A stretch of 64,000 nt of DNA from Rheinheimera sediminis (GCF_004005375.1 NZ_RZUF01000008.1:62001-126000); one strand, 5' to 3'. Positions 54,231 through 63,947 are shown, counted from the stretch's first letter. Made by a program: numbers and translations. Notes: generated from the sequence alone by a model not told the origin.

Positions 54231-56336
54231 CTAATTCGACTGGCCTACCACACTGACAATGCGGATTTGTTTGTTGTCAGGGATCTCTTGGTAAGACAAA
54301 ACCCGTAATCCTGGAATACTGTATTTCACGAATCGTGCCATAACTGATCGAAGAATACCGGACGTCAGTAAAACTGCTGGTTCGCCAGCCAGTTCCTGGT
54401 TCTGACAAGCGCTGGCCAGGGACTGTTGAATACGCTCAGCCAGACCTGGCTCAATGCCTGCGCCATCATTGCCAGCGGATTGCATTGACTGATGTAACAT
54501 TTGTTCTAAATCAGGTGCGAAAGTGATCACTGGAACTTCTGGGGCACTCCCTACCACTTCCTGAATGATCAGACGTTTTAAGGCGACGCGACAGGAGGCG
54601 GTTAACACATCGACATCCTGACTCTTAGCCCCGTAGTCTACTAATGTTTGTACTATAGTGCGCATATCCCGGATAGGCACGCCTTCATGCAGCAGGTTTT
54701 GCAGCACTTTCACGACTATGGTCAGTGGCAAGGTATCAGGCACCAGAGCCTCCACCAGCTTAGGTGAAGACTTGGCCAACATATCCAGTAAGTTCTGTAC
54801 TTCCTCATGCCCCAGCAACTGAGCTGCATTGTTAGTTAGGATTTGGCTTAAGTGAGTGGCCACTACTGTGGCTGCGTCTACCACTGTATAACCTAAGGTT
54901 TGCGCATGTTCACGCTGGTTTTTAGCTATCCAGACCGCTTCTAGACCAAAAGCAGGATCTTTAGTGGCTATACCTTTTACAGTACCGAAGACCTGACCCG
55001 GATTGATAGCCAGTTCGTTATCATGACGAAGCTCAGACTCTCCAGTGGTCACCCCCATCATAGTGACCCTGTAGGTATTAGGTTCAAGATCAAGATTGTC
55101 GCGGATATGCACGGCTGGGACCAGGAATCCCAGCTCCTGAGATAGTTTTTTACGCACACCTTTGATCCGGGTCAGCAGCTCTCCGCCCTGAGCTTTGTCG
55201 ACCAAAGGAATGAGCCGGTAACCTACTTCTAAACCTATAGTATCGACAGGTTGTACATCATCCCAGCCAATTTCTTTAACAGGAGCAACTTCAACAGGGG
55301 TCGTCATTTCGGCTTTTTTGATAGCTGCAGCTTTTTCTGGGGTTGGATGCTCTATTCTGTACAGATAATAAGCTGCACCACCCACTATTGCCGCCAGAGT
55401 TAAAAAAGCGACATGGGGCATACCAGGTACTATGCCCATAATAGTCAGGATAGCGGAGGCGAGCACCAGAACTTTGAAATTGCTAAACTGGCCCGCCATT
55501 TGAGTACCAAAATCACCGTCTTTATTCTGACGGGTGACGATAATGGCGGTACCAACTGATAACAACAAGCCAGGTATTTGTGCAACCAGACCATCACCTA
55601 TGGTCAGTAAAGTATAGATTTCAACAGCTTCCATAAAAGGTAAATCGTGCTGCAAAACACCAATGACTAAACCGCCTATGATATTGATCACCATGATCAC
55701 AATACCAGCCATGGCGTCGCCTTTAACGAATTTATTCGCACCATCCATAGAGCCATAAAAATCGGCCTCTTCGCCTATCTCTTCACGGCGTTTACGGGCT
55801 TGGTCAGCATCGATGAAACCTGCATTCAAATCAGCATCTATCGCCATTTGTTTGCCCGGCATAGCATCTAAGGTAAAACGAGCAGTTACTTCTGAAATTC
55901 GGGCGGCACCAGAGGTGACTACCATCATATTGATGATGACAAGAATAATAAAAACCACCAGACCCACAGCATAATTGCCACCTATGACGACTTCACCGAA
56001 GGCTTCAACAACTTTACCTGCGGCATCCGGGCCGTTATGGCCTTCAAGTAGGATCACCCGAGTACTGGCAATATTGAGGGTTAACCTCATGATAGTAGCC
56101 ACCAGAATCACACTGGGAAATATGGCAAAATCTAAGGGTTTTCTGGTGTAGATGGTAATTAACAGTACCACTAAGCCTAATGTGATATTAAAGGTAAATA
56201 AAATATCCAACATCAAAGGTGGTAGTGGCAGCACAACCATGGCTAAAGCAGCCAGGATCATAAGAGGAGTGCCTATACCTTTGATATAAGACAGCACTTC
56301 GGGGTCAATACGGGAAAATACTTGGGTCACCGACAT
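54231..56336 (-). CDS. flhA: flagellar export gate protein FlhA
   Basis: Large component of the flagellar type III export gate. The 701 residues show about eight membrane segments in the first 330, the FHIPEP-family signature ARFTLDAMPGKQMAIDADLNAG and the conserved cytoplasmic loop with RKRREEIGEEADFYGSMDGA, then a large cytoplasmic domain that docks export substrates (TVVDAATVVATHLSQ, GVPIRDMRTIVQTL). It is preceded by a 106-base gap holding a candidate sigma-54 promoter, so a new transcript probably begins here. Confidence 0.97.
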   Translation of the reverse strand: MSVTQVFSRIDPEVLSYIKGIGTPLMILAALAMVVLPLPPLMLDILFTFNITLGLVVLLITIYTRKPLDFAIFPSVILVATIMRLTLNIASTRVILLEGHNGPDAAGKVVEAFGEVVIGGNYAVGLVVFIILVIINMMVVTSGAARISEVTARFTLDAMPGKQMAIDADLNAGFIDADQARKRREEIGEEADFYGSMDGANKFVKGDAMAGIVIMVINIIGGLVIGVLQHDLPFMEAVEIYTLLTIGDGLVAQIPGLLLSVGTAIIVTRQNKDGDFGTQMAGQFSNFKVLVLASAILTIMGIVPGMPHVAFLTLAAIVGGAAYYLYRIEHPTPEKAAAIKKAEMTTPVEVAPVKEIGWDDVQPVDTIGLEVGYRLIPLVDKAQGGELLTRIKGVRKKLSQELGFLVPAVHIRDNLDLEPNTYRVTMMGVTTGESELRHDNELAINPGQVFGTVKGIATKDPAFGLEAVWIAKNQREHAQTLGYTVVDAATVVATHLSQILTNNAAQLLGHEEVQNLLDMLAKSSPKLVEALVPDTLPLTIVVKVLQNLLHEGVPIRDMRTIVQTLVDYGAKSQDVDVLTASCRVALKRLIIQEVVGSAPEVPVITFAPDLEQMLHQSMQSAGNDGAGIEPGLAERIQQSLASACQNQELAGEPAVLLTSGILRSVMARFVKYSIPGLRVLSYQEIPDNKQIRIVSVVGQSN

Positions 56337-56373
56337 ATAAGGCCTGACAAATAACTGACGCTACAGGCTGATA

Positions 56374-56389
56374 TACAAAAACCGTTCCA
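56374..56389 (-). promoter_or_regulatory. candidate sigma-54 promoter upstream of flhA
   Basis: On the minus strand TGGAACG-GTTT-TTGTA matches the sigma-54 consensus TGGCACG-N4-TTGCA at ten of twelve defined positions; the -12 GC is GT. Spacing is exact. Transcription would begin near 56363, giving a leader of roughly 27 bases before flhA. flhA operons are commonly sigma-54 dependent in Vibrio and Pseudomonas. No activator site was identified. Confidence 0.55.
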
Positions 56390-56442
56390 TAAAAATCAAG
56401 GCGGCACAAATTAGCGTTTAATAATGTGATCGGCCTCCATTT

Positions 56443-57570
56443 TTAGTGCCGGTAATCTTCGGGTATAGGTAAGTCTTTCGTCAGATTTTTCGGGCGTTTT
56501 CCTTTCCCTTTTTTATACATATTCAGTTGATAGACGTAAGCAAGAACCTGAGCGACGGCCGCAAACAACTGCTCTGGGATAGGATGATCCAACTCTGTGG
56601 TGTAAAAAATTGAACGGGCTAAGGCAGGTGATTCGAGCACTGGCACTTTGTTTTCTTCTGCCAAACGACGGATATAAAGCGCCATCTCATCCGCCCCCTT
56701 AGCAACAACCAATGGCGCTCTGAATTTAGCCTGGTCGTATTTAAGCGCAACAGCAAAGTGAGTCGGGTTAGTGACCACAACATCAGCTGTTGGAACAGCA
56801 GCTATCATTCGGCGGCGCGCAGCCTGATATTGCAGACTACGGATCCGACCTTTGACGCGAGGGTCACCTTCGGAATTTTTGTACTCGTCCTTGACTTCCT
56901 GCAAGGTCATTTTTAATTCTTTATGATGTTTCCAGCTCTGATAAGGCGCATCTATGGCCGCTATCACTATGACACTAAAACAAATGCCAAAAAACACCCA
57001 GGCTAAAATCTCTGCAGAAGCAAAAATATCTTCTGGGTTTGTCATTAGCGACAAGGCCATGATGTCGTCGAAAAAGGTAGAGAGCAAGGCAAAAGTTAAT
57101 CCGCCTATCACTAGTACTTTGGCAATACTTTTAATCAACTCCACTATAGCCTGCAGACCAAACATCCGTTTGATCCCAGCGACAGGGTTGAGCTTGCTCC
57201 ATTTAAAGCCAACAGCTTGCCAGGTAAAGTTATAACCACCGACCAACACACTTCCGACATAAGCCGCCAGCAAAATCAGTAAAAAAAATTTCAATAATCC
57301 GGGAAATAATTCTGTCAGAGCGTCTCCCCATACAGAAAACATCGAATAAGGATTAAAAATGTCTTTTTCATCCAAGGACAACAAACGACGACAAACCTCC
57401 AGCACGGCAGCCGCAATCTCTTTACCAAAAATTAAAACACCGGCACTGCTTCCTACCAGCACAGCAAAAGTAGCAAAGTCCCTGGACCGGGCAATTTGGC
57501 CTTTATCTCGGGTGTCGCTCAGCTTTTTACTGGTGGGTTCTTCGGTTTTTTCTTGACCTGAATCTGCCAT
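56443..57570 (-). CDS. flhB: flagellar export switch protein FlhB
   Basis: Export-apparatus protein that switches substrate class from rod/hook to filament. The 375 residues begin MADSGQEKTEEPTSKK, the family start, followed by four membrane segments and a cytoplasmic domain with the autocleavage site NPTH in VVVTNPTHFAVALKY. The C-terminus is basic (KKGKGKRPKNL). It is 12 bases after fliR and ends before the flhA promoter gap. Confidence 0.97.
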   Translation of the reverse strand: MADSGQEKTEEPTSKKLSDTRDKGQIARSRDFATFAVLVGSSAGVLIFGKEIAAAVLEVCRRLLSLDEKDIFNPYSMFSVWGDALTELFPGLLKFFLLILLAAYVGSVLVGGYNFTWQAVGFKWSKLNPVAGIKRMFGLQAIVELIKSIAKVLVIGGLTFALLSTFFDDIMALSLMTNPEDIFASAEILAWVFFGICFSVIVIAAIDAPYQSWKHHKELKMTLQEVKDEYKNSEGDPRVKGRIRSLQYQAARRRMIAAVPTADVVVTNPTHFAVALKYDQAKFRAPLVVAKGADEMALYIRRLAEENKVPVLESPALARSIFYTTELDHPIPEQLFAAVAQVLAYVYQLNMYKKGKGKRPKNLTKDLPIPEDYRH

Positions 57571-57582
57571 AACAGCCTCCTC

Positions 57583-58356
57583 TTAACAGCCAATTAACTT
57601 GCAGGTGTATTCGATACCGTGCTGCCAATTCAGATTAAAATGAAACAAAAAGGTATCCATAGTCAGCCACATAATCAGTAAACCTGCCAACATGCTGATG
57701 GGCATACCTATGGAAAAAATATTTAATTGAGGTGCTGTTCGGGTTAACACGCCAAAAGCGATATTCACCACTAGCATTGCAGTGACTGGCGCCAAGGTAA
57801 TGGCGAGAGCCGTCACTATGATCCAGCTACCAAACTCTGCTACTTGCCAGTATTTATTAACATCCAGCCACTGGCCGTTAATAGGTAAAGTTTCAAAACT
57901 AAATACGACCATCTGAAACATAATCAAATGACCGTCATACACCAAAAACAATAAGGTCGCTAAAATCAAATAGAACTGACCTATAGCCGGCACAGAAACA
58001 CCATTGGCAGGATCAGCCATAGCTGCAAAACCCAAACCGGTTTGAGTCGCCAAAATTTGACCTGCAGTGACAAAAGCCTGAACAAAAATTTGTGAAATAA
58101 AGCCAATTGCCAGACCGATCAGAATTTGCTGAATCATTTGCACCACCAGATTCAGCGACATCAGGTTCACATCTCTCACTGGCGGTACTACTGGCATGAT
58201 CATCACAATAAAAGCTGCACAAAATGCAGCTTTCACGCGGGTGGGAATATTTTTTGCACCAAAAGCCACCATAATAAACATCATGGCTGACACGCGGGCA
58301 AAAGGCAGCATAAAGTCAGCAATCACCTGAAGTAGTTGCTGTAATGGATACTCCAT
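57583..58356 (-). CDS. fliR: flagellar export protein FliR
   Basis: Membrane subunit of the FliPQR export channel. The true start is the ATG at 58356, overlapping the fliQ stop as TGATG, giving 257 residues, the normal size. The open frame continues upstream to 58584, but that part is a shadow of fliQ in another frame, with a gene-unlike composition. About six hydrophobic segments; the conserved FARVSAMMFIMVAFGAKNIPTRVK region and FAAMADPANGVSVPAIGQF are visible. It precedes flhB by 12 bases. Confidence 0.94.
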   Translation of the reverse strand: MEYPLQQLLQVIADFMLPFARVSAMMFIMVAFGAKNIPTRVKAAFCAAFIVMIMPVVPPVRDVNLMSLNLVVQMIQQILIGLAIGFISQIFVQAFVTAGQILATQTGLGFAAMADPANGVSVPAIGQFYLILATLLFLVYDGHLIMFQMVVFSFETLPINGQWLDVNKYWQVAEFGSWIIVTALAITLAPVTAMLVVNIAFGVLTRTAPQLNIFSIGMPISMLAGLLIMWLTMDTFLFHFNLNWQHGIEYTCKLIGC

Positions 58357-58625
58357 CAGCTTACTACCGTAGGAATGCTCATGTAGAGTTTCTCGGTGTA
58401 ATCCATCAGTGTTTGGGTCAGCCAGTGACCACCGTACATCAGGGCCAGCAAAGTGACTATTAAACGCGGCAAAAAGCTTAAGGTTTGTTCGTTGATCGAG
58501 GTTGCAGCCTGAAAAATTGACACAATCAAGCCAACAATGAGCGACGGAATAATGGCCATAGAAACGATCAGAATCACCAGCCACAGCGCATCATTCAAAA
58601 TATCAACAAAAACCTCTGGACTCAT
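58356..58625 (-). CDS. fliQ: flagellar export protein FliQ
   Basis: Small two-helix subunit of the export channel, 89 residues. The helices are [28 protein letters not shown] (given in parts) and [22 protein letters not shown], with [19 protein letters not shown] between them, the conserved FliQ signature. It overlaps fliP by 4 bases and fliR by one. Confidence 0.96.
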   Translation of the reverse strand: MSPEVFVDILNDALWLVILIVSMAIIPSLIVGLIVSIFQAATSINEQTLSFLPRLIVTLLALMYGGHWLTQTLMDYTEKLYMSIPTVVS

Positions 58626-59368
58626 GTTCCCACTCCGTAGCTAGTGGCTAAAGTCCCCATCACTAATAACCAGCCATCCACTAAAACAAACATCATCAGT
58701 TTAAAGGGCAAGGCAATAATCATAGGGGACAACATCATCATCCCCATGGCCATCAAAATACTGGCTACCACTAAATCTATTATCAGAAATGGGATAAAAA
58801 TCATAAAACCAATTTGAAATGCTGTTTTTAGCTCGCTGGTGACAAAAGCGGGGATCACTATAGTAATAGGCAAGTCGGCAACATTATCGACTTTGGGTGT
58901 TCCGGCAATCTCAGCAAAAGTTTCTAAATCTTTCATCCGGGTTTGATGCAACATAAAAGCTTTCATTGGCTTTATCGCCTCATCAAAAGCCTGAATGGAG
59001 GTCATTTCTTCCGCCAGATAAGGTTGTAGTGCTTTTTGATTCACTTCATCAAAAACCGGCGCCATGATAAAAAACGTCATAAACAACGTAATACCTATCA
59101 GTATCTGGTTTGAAGGTGAAGACTGTAACCCTATGGCCTGACGCAAAATAGCCAGCACCACAATAATACGGGTAAAACAGGTCATCATAATGACCATGGC
59201 TGGCAGGAAACTCAGTGCAGTCATGACTGCGAGAACTTGCAGCGTCACACTATAATCCTGAGAACCATCCGGATTGGTGGTAACAGACAATGCGGACAAG
59301 CCGCCGCCCTGCTGGGCCAGCAAATCAGGAGATAACAATAAAAGTACTATCGCAATTAGTGGCCACAT
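58622..59368 (-). CDS. fliP: flagellar export protein FliP
   Basis: Membrane subunit of the export channel with a cleavable signal peptide ([20 protein letters not shown]). The 248 residues contain [46 protein letters not shown] and [27 protein letters not shown], all diagnostic of FliP (quoted in pieces). The final helices are complete. It follows fliO directly and overlaps fliQ by 4 bases. Confidence 0.97.
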   Translation of the reverse strand: MWPLIAIVLLLLSPDLLAQQGGGLSALSVTTNPDGSQDYSVTLQVLAVMTALSFLPAMVIMMTCFTRIIVVLAILRQAIGLQSSPSNQILIGITLFMTFFIMAPVFDEVNQKALQPYLAEEMTSIQAFDEAIKPMKAFMLHQTRMKDLETFAEIAGTPKVDNVADLPITIVIPAFVTSELKTAFQIGFMIFIPFLIIDLVVASILMAMGMMMLSPMIIALPFKLMMFVLVDGWLLVMGTLATSYGVGT

Positions 59369-59818
59369 TTAAGAATTCGACTTTTGTTTTTTTATTAACG
59401 CCTGAAGTTGAGCACGCCAATCAGGCGTTAGATGATCATCTGGCAGTGGTTGCTCTAACTCAAACAGCATATTAATTTGATTGGCTGTTACGCCAAGCAC
59501 CCTTTGTTTACCTTGCACTTCAATAACAAGTAAGCGTTCACGCGGTCCCAGCATGACTGAACTGATAATTTTTACGTGGCTCGAGCCTGGTAGTTTTATT
59601 GCCAGCTTTTTATAGAGCCAGGCTAAACCCAGCATCAATGCCAGCACCACCATCAAAGAACCAAACACATTGATAATATTCATGGCATTCATGCCATTAC
59701 CAGCCATAGAAGGGCTAGCTGTGACCGTTGTTTCAGCCGCTATGTCTGCAGCCATAGCCTGAACAGTGTTGAACACTGCCAGACTCAAGACCGAAAGACA
59801 AAGACCGCAGCGCATCAA
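59369..59818 (-). CDS. fliO: flagellar assembly protein FliO
   Basis: Accessory protein for FliPQR channel assembly. The 149 residues have an N-terminal signal-like segment, a second membrane helix (INVFGSLMVVLALMLGLAWLYKK), and the FliO domain (IISSVMLGPRERLLVIEVQGKQRVLGV, in parts, then NQINMLFEL). FliO is poorly conserved, but the position between fliN and fliP and the PRERL motif make the call firm. Overlaps fliN by 4 bases. Confidence 0.92.
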   Translation of the reverse strand: MMRCGLCLSVLSLAVFNTVQAMAADIAAETTVTASPSMAGNGMNAMNIINVFGSLMVVLALMLGLAWLYKKLAIKLPGSSHVKIISSVMLGPRERLLVIEVQGKQRVLGVTANQINMLFELEQPLPDDHLTPDWRAQLQALIKKQKSNS

Positions 59819-60204
59819 CGCAACTTCTTAATGCGTTCAATCTGACTGATGACGTCGGTCAGACGGATACCAAATTTGTCGTTGACTACAACCACTTCAC
59901 CGTGCGCTATTAAAGTGCCATTCACCAATACATCCAGTGGTTCACCGGCCAGACGTTCCAGCTCAACAACAGAGCCTTGGTTCAGTTGCAGTAAATTACG
60001 GATACTGATTTTGGCACGACCTACTTCCATAGAGATAGTGACAGGTATATCTAAAATAGTGTCAAGTTTGCGTTTTTCATCGACCGTCAGTTGAGCTGGT
60101 TCTTCTTTTAATTCATCCAGTTCGACTGCTGTGGCACCAGTGCCACCCTCGGCTTCGGCTAGAGCAGCAGCCCACTCGTCCATCGTATCTTGTTCATTGG
60201 CCAT
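59815..60204 (-). CDS. fliN: flagellar switch protein FliN
   Basis: C-ring component that forms the lower rotor with FliM. The 129-residue protein has a variable acidic N-terminus and a C-terminal SpoA domain: ILDIPVTISMEVGRAKISIRNLLQLNQGSVVEL, then GEPLDVLVNGTLIAHGEVVVVNDKFGIRLTDV (both quoted only as landmarks). It follows fliM by 2 bases and overlaps fliO by 4. Confidence 0.96.
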   Translation of the reverse strand: MANEQDTMDEWAAALAEAEGGTGATAVELDELKEEPAQLTVDEKRKLDTILDIPVTISMEVGRAKISIRNLLQLNQGSVVELERLAGEPLDVLVNGTLIAHGEVVVVNDKFGIRLTDVISQIERIKKLR

Positions 60205-60206
60205 GA

Positions 60207-61295
60207 TTATCTCCCCCCACGTTCAGATAAGTTTAAATCCGCTTCCAGTTCACTGATATCTGCATCGCTGTCCAGACGTCGGCCGCCTTTGGTGAACACA
60301 TGCATTTCTGATTTCACGGATTCAGGTCGTTTAATTTTTTCAATAATCTTCAAGGCAATATTGTCTCTGGAACGCCCCATTTTTGCTCTATAGGTTGGCA
60401 GGTCTTCAATCAAGACTGTAATATGATCGGGCATTTCTACCGGAATAATGTCGCCTGCCTGTAAATTCATCAATTGTTCCAACGTGACCTCTACATCCAG
60501 CATTTTGGTGGTCAGATCAACTTTGACATCCATGATTTCATCACGTAATGCTTTACTCCAGCGTAAATCAGTGTCTTCTTTATCGCTTTGTACACCGGCA
60601 TCCAGCAATTCCCGAATAGGCTCCAGCATCGAATAAGGCAAGGCCACATGGAAATCTCCACCACCGCCGTCCAGTTCGATATGGAAGGAGCTGATAACAA
60701 CCACCTCAGTAGGACTGACAATATTGGCCATGGCAGGGTTGACTTCGGAATCCAGATATTCAAAGGATACGTCCATGACAGGAGCCCAAGCCTCTTTGTA
60801 ATCTTCAAAGATTAGTTTTAGCAACATCTGGATGATGCGCCGCTCTGTTGGAGTAAATTCACGGCCTTCAATCTTGGCATGGTATCTGCCATCGCCACCG
60901 AAAAAGTTATCCACCAGAATGAATACCAGTCTTGCTTCCATTGTAATAAGGCCAGTACCTTTTAAAGGACGGAACCTCACCATGTTTAAACTGGTTGGAA
61001 CAAAGAGAGTGTGAACATATTCGCCAAACTTAATCATTTGCACGCCGTTAATCGACACCTCAGCAGTACGACGCATCATATTGAACAAGCTAATCCGCAT
61101 GTGACGGGCAAAACGTTCGTTGACCATCTCCAACGTGGGCATACGACCACGCACAATACGATCCTGGGAGGAGAAGTCATATTCGGTCGCAGAGCGCCCG
61201 CGACCGCCGCCACTTTCCTCGACCTCTTCTTCTTCGACGTCATCGACACCATGAAGTAGCGCGTCAATTTCGTCCTGGGACAATAAATCAGTCAA
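60207..61295 (-). CDS. fliM: flagellar switch protein FliM
   Basis: Rotor switch protein that binds CheY-P. The 362 residues start with the CheY-binding peptide LLSQDEIDALLHGV, then a CheC-like middle domain (RIVRGRMPTLEMVNERFARHM, LVFILVDNFFGG) and a C-terminal SpoA domain (MLDVEVTLEQLMNLQAGDIIPVEMP, GRSRDNIALKI). The acidic stretch DDVEEEEVEESGGGRGR follows the peptide. It lies 12 bases after fliL. Confidence 0.97.
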   Translation of the reverse strand: MTDLLSQDEIDALLHGVDDVEEEEVEESGGGRGRSATEYDFSSQDRIVRGRMPTLEMVNERFARHMRISLFNMMRRTAEVSINGVQMIKFGEYVHTLFVPTSLNMVRFRPLKGTGLITMEARLVFILVDNFFGGDGRYHAKIEGREFTPTERRIIQMLLKLIFEDYKEAWAPVMDVSFEYLDSEVNPAMANIVSPTEVVVISSFHIELDGGGGDFHVALPYSMLEPIRELLDAGVQSDKEDTDLRWSKALRDEIMDVKVDLTTKMLDVEVTLEQLMNLQAGDIIPVEMPDHITVLIEDLPTYRAKMGRSRDNIALKIIEKIKRPESVKSEMHVFTKGGRRLDSDADISELEADLNLSERGGR

Positions 61296-61307
61296 GCTAT
61301 TGCTCTC

Positions 61308-61835
61308 TTATTGCATCACAAAACCAGTGAACAGTACTTCTTCCACTACGTTACTGCCAGCCACACCCGTTAGGGCTTCCTGCACATCTTTCAGTGCTTT
61401 TTTCTTTAAGTTCTCTTTGCCTTCAACAGTGATCAATTCTTCCGCGTTACTGGTACTGAAGTTACGTAACAGGGTACTTTCAATCAGAGGAATGTGCACT
61501 TTAGCTGCTTCTTCATTGTTAGCGCCCCTGACTAACAGCTGCACTTTAATTTGTACCAGACGATCCTTAGACGCACCAGGAACATTAAAGATAAAAGGCC
61601 GCGGCATACTGACATACAAAGCAGAGCCCATGGTGGCCGGGGCATTTGCGTCTACAACAACAGCAGCTGCTTCCGCACCTTCTTCGGCCACTTCAGGCTC
61701 TGGTGTACCACCTGACATCATTAGCACAGCAACCACAGCACCAACGGCCAGCACGACCACTGCCCCTATGATGATCAACAACTTTTTCTTTTTTGCCTGG
61801 CCATCGCCAATTTCTAAGTCTTTATCCGCTGCCAT
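61308..61835 (-). CDS. fliL: flagellar basal-body protein FliL
   Basis: Membrane protein that surrounds or stabilises the stator. The 175 residues contain one N-terminal membrane helix (KKKLLIIIGAVVVLAVGAVVAVLM), an Ala/Glu linker, and a periplasmic SPFH-like domain (YVSMPRPFIFNVPG, VHIPLIESTLLRNFS, LKDVQEALTGV). It is separated from fliK by a 171-base gap that may hold a small open frame. Confidence 0.95.
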   Translation of the reverse strand: MAADKDLEIGDGQAKKKKLLIIIGAVVVLAVGAVVAVLMMSGGTPEPEVAEEGAEAAAVVVDANAPATMGSALYVSMPRPFIFNVPGASKDRLVQIKVQLLVRGANNEEAAKVHIPLIESTLLRNFSTSNAEELITVEGKENLKKKALKDVQEALTGVAGSNVVEEVLFTGFVMQ

Positions 61836-61867
61836 TTTTATTCCTTACCCCTAGAGATGAAGCCGTA

Positions 61868-61960
61868 TTATTGACCTCGCGATACATCAAAGGCAATCTC
61901 TAACTGAACATCTGCCGCTTTTCTGCCCTTCGCTAATAAATCTGTATATTTATCCACCAA
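61868..61960 (-). CDS. possible small ORF between fliK and fliL
   Basis: A 30-codon frame starting at TTG (or GTG at 61957) and ending at TAA: it encodes a charged, amphipathic peptide including DKYTDLLAKGRKAADVQLEI. Codons are like those of the neighbouring genes. The same frame is open upstream of an in-frame TAA for about 13 more codons (SEYKGYCQSLRD), so it might be a remnant of a longer gene broken by that stop. No good ribosome site is seen. I do not recognise the family; it may be chance. Confidence 0.25.
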   Translation of the reverse strand: MVDKYTDLLAKGRKAADVQLEIAFDVSRGQ

Positions 61961-62006
61961 AACTTAGTCTCTGAGACTTTGGCAATAGCCTTTGTATTCG
62001 GACCAA

Positions 62007-63947
62007 TCAAGCGTAATAATCCACCACCCGATCCGAATTTGTTGTCGCAACAGGTGCTGGGGCAATCAGTTCATCTGCAACGCCATTAGCAGCTCCACCG
62101 CCACCCGCAGCGCTTCGACCACCGCCCTGACCCGAAGAAGACTGGTTTTGCTGTTGTACCGATCCCTGGCTAAGTTCAATACCTTGCTGCTGTAACAATT
62201 CCTTTAGTTTTGGCATTTGTTGTTCCATCAACTCTTTGGCATTGCCTTGTTGCACCATAAATTGCACTGACATTTGATCCTGCTGCAGATTTATTTTAAT
62301 TTGCATCGAGCCTAATTCAGAGGGATCGAGACGGATTTCAGCAGTATGCACTTTGTCTTTTACCATCATCAGCATTTTTTCTTTCAGCTGATTTGACGCT
62401 TCAGGCTGCAGTAAACTCAATTTTTGTCCAAGCACATCTATTTGCTTTTGGTTCTGCTCCGCAATAGGTTCACGCCCCGTCACAGGAAGAGCAGACTGAG
62501 TTTTTTCGAGACTGGATTTCAACTGGTTGCTGAATGAAGAGGCCTCTGTCACGGCAAGACTGTTACCTTTTTGCTGTTCAATGCCACTGCGTAAGCTTTC
62601 CGCTTTATTCTGTTGCTCTGAACCATCAGATGAAGCCGCAGATCCCTGTTCAGAGTCTTCCGGCGTCGACGCCGCCTGAATTTGCTTTAAGGCCTCCTCA
62701 GTGGTCAGTTTGGAGTCTGAAGTTTTAGAGGGCTGAACCGCAACAGCTGCAGCGCTTTGCGTCTGAGTTATGGTCTTAGGTTCAGTAGCAAAAACAGCAG
62801 CTATACTTTCCCGCTCTGTATCTGCTCGCTCTGTATCAGGTTCTGCATCCAATGGCTGCTCGGTTTGATTCAAAGTGCCAGTAAGCACTTTAGCTAAAGT
62901 TGACTGCTCGACCTGAAGCTGAGTTTTATTCGCAGCGACCAGCGGCGATGTTTCTATCGGTGCTGTATCCCTATCTACGTTCTCAGCAACCCTCACTCCT
63001 TTTAATGTTTTGTCATTCGATGCTGATGTTTGGCTCTGATCGTGAGCAGACTCTTTAAAAGTTTTACTCAGGCTGATATCTGCAGTCTCTTTCGCTTCTG
63101 CAGAGGTTGCTGACTGATTTATTGCTGATTCTTGTTGTGTTTTTCCAGATAGCTTTTCAAGAAGTTCCGTCACTTTCTGTTGATCCGCTGCAGTCTCTTT
63201 ATTTACCCCCAGCAGAGATTTTGCTGGGGCAGCAGAAGCTTCTCCCTGAGCGCCTGTGGTCAGGCTTTTAGGCACTATCGTCTGCTTCATAGTGGAACTG
63301 AGCTGTTCAGCGTTTTGTTCATCCAGCGTTACTCCAGTTAACTTTAGAGCCCCCTGAGCGCCCTGTTCGTCTTTCCTCTGTACCGACGTCGCTACAATAT
63401 CAGCCTCTGTTACTGCTGTGGCTGTCAAAAGTTTGTCCTGCTCAGAACCCTGACCAGGGCCTGGTTTATCCACCCGGGCTTCGGGATCCAGCCTGGTATC
63501 AGCCTTTGCTTTTTCAGCCTTAACTAAACGATCGTGTAAACCTTTTGCTTTTTCCAACAACTGAAACCAATGAGATTGGCCGGCTTCGGCTGCCTCTTCC
63601 GACTGAGGCTCTTCTTCCGTATCAACAAGTAACCGCACCTTCTCTTCATCAGACTCTGTTGGAAGCGTTACTGTTATTGAGGTTGCATCACTTGGTGGCT
63701 CAGTCCCCACCTGATGCTTGTTTTCGGCAGACTTTTTGAGTTCCGCGGCATCAGAGGCAGTATTCTGCCGGGGGTTAGCCGGGTTCTTTGCAGATCGATC
63801 TGGCGCTTTACCATTCACTTCGGCAGCTAAAGTAGCAGCAAAACTTTGCTCCTGTTCGGTTGATCCCCCGTTAGACAAGGTAGCTTGTGATTTTGCTGCC
63901 GGGGCTGGCTCAGAGCTGAGCCTTGTCATTGATAATAATTCAGCCAT
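62007..63947 (-). CDS. fliK: flagellar hook-length control protein FliK
   Basis: Secreted molecular ruler that stops hook growth and triggers the FlhB switch. The 646 residues are mostly low-complexity, rich in Glu, Gln, Ser and Ala, as is usual for FliK. The conserved C-terminal domain is clear: TAEIRLDPSELGSMQIKIN, then QDQMSVQFMVQQGNAKELM and PKLKELLQQQGIELSQGSV. The tail is Gly/Gln-rich. GGAG nine bases before the ATG supports the start. Upstream genes (fliJ and others) lie beyond the window. Confidence 0.92.
   Translation of the reverse strand: MAELLSMTRLSSEPAPAAKSQATLSNGGSTEQEQSFAATLAAEVNGKAPDRSAKNPANPRQNTASDAAELKKSAENKHQVGTEPPSDATSITVTLPTESDEEKVRLLVDTEEEPQSEEAAEAGQSHWFQLLEKAKGLHDRLVKAEKAKADTRLDPEARVDKPGPGQGSEQDKLLTATAVTEADIVATSVQRKDEQGAQGALKLTGVTLDEQNAEQLSSTMKQTIVPKSLTTGAQGEASAAPAKSLLGVNKETAADQQKVTELLEKLSGKTQQESAINQSATSAEAKETADISLSKTFKESAHDQSQTSASNDKTLKGVRVAENVDRDTAPIETSPLVAANKTQLQVEQSTLAKVLTGTLNQTEQPLDAEPDTERADTERESIAAVFATEPKTITQTQSAAAVAVQPSKTSDSKLTTEEALKQIQAASTPEDSEQGSAASSDGSEQQNKAESLRSGIEQQKGNSLAVTEASSFSNQLKSSLEKTQSALPVTGREPIAEQNQKQIDVLGQKLSLLQPEASNQLKEKMLMMVKDKVHTAEIRLDPSELGSMQIKINLQQDQMSVQFMVQQGNAKELMEQQMPKLKELLQQQGIELSQGSVQQQNQSSSGQGGGRSAAGGGGAANGVADELIAPAPVATTNSDRVVDYYA

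Noticed and set aside
58357-58584. 76-residue N-terminal extension of FliR
   Set aside because: This part overlaps fliQ in another frame, and an ATG at 58356 overlapping the fliQ stop gives a FliR of normal length.
61300-61854. 184-codon plus-strand open frame
   Set aside because: Antisense of fliL; Ser/Thr/Ala-rich composition is the mirror of the FliL coding sequence.
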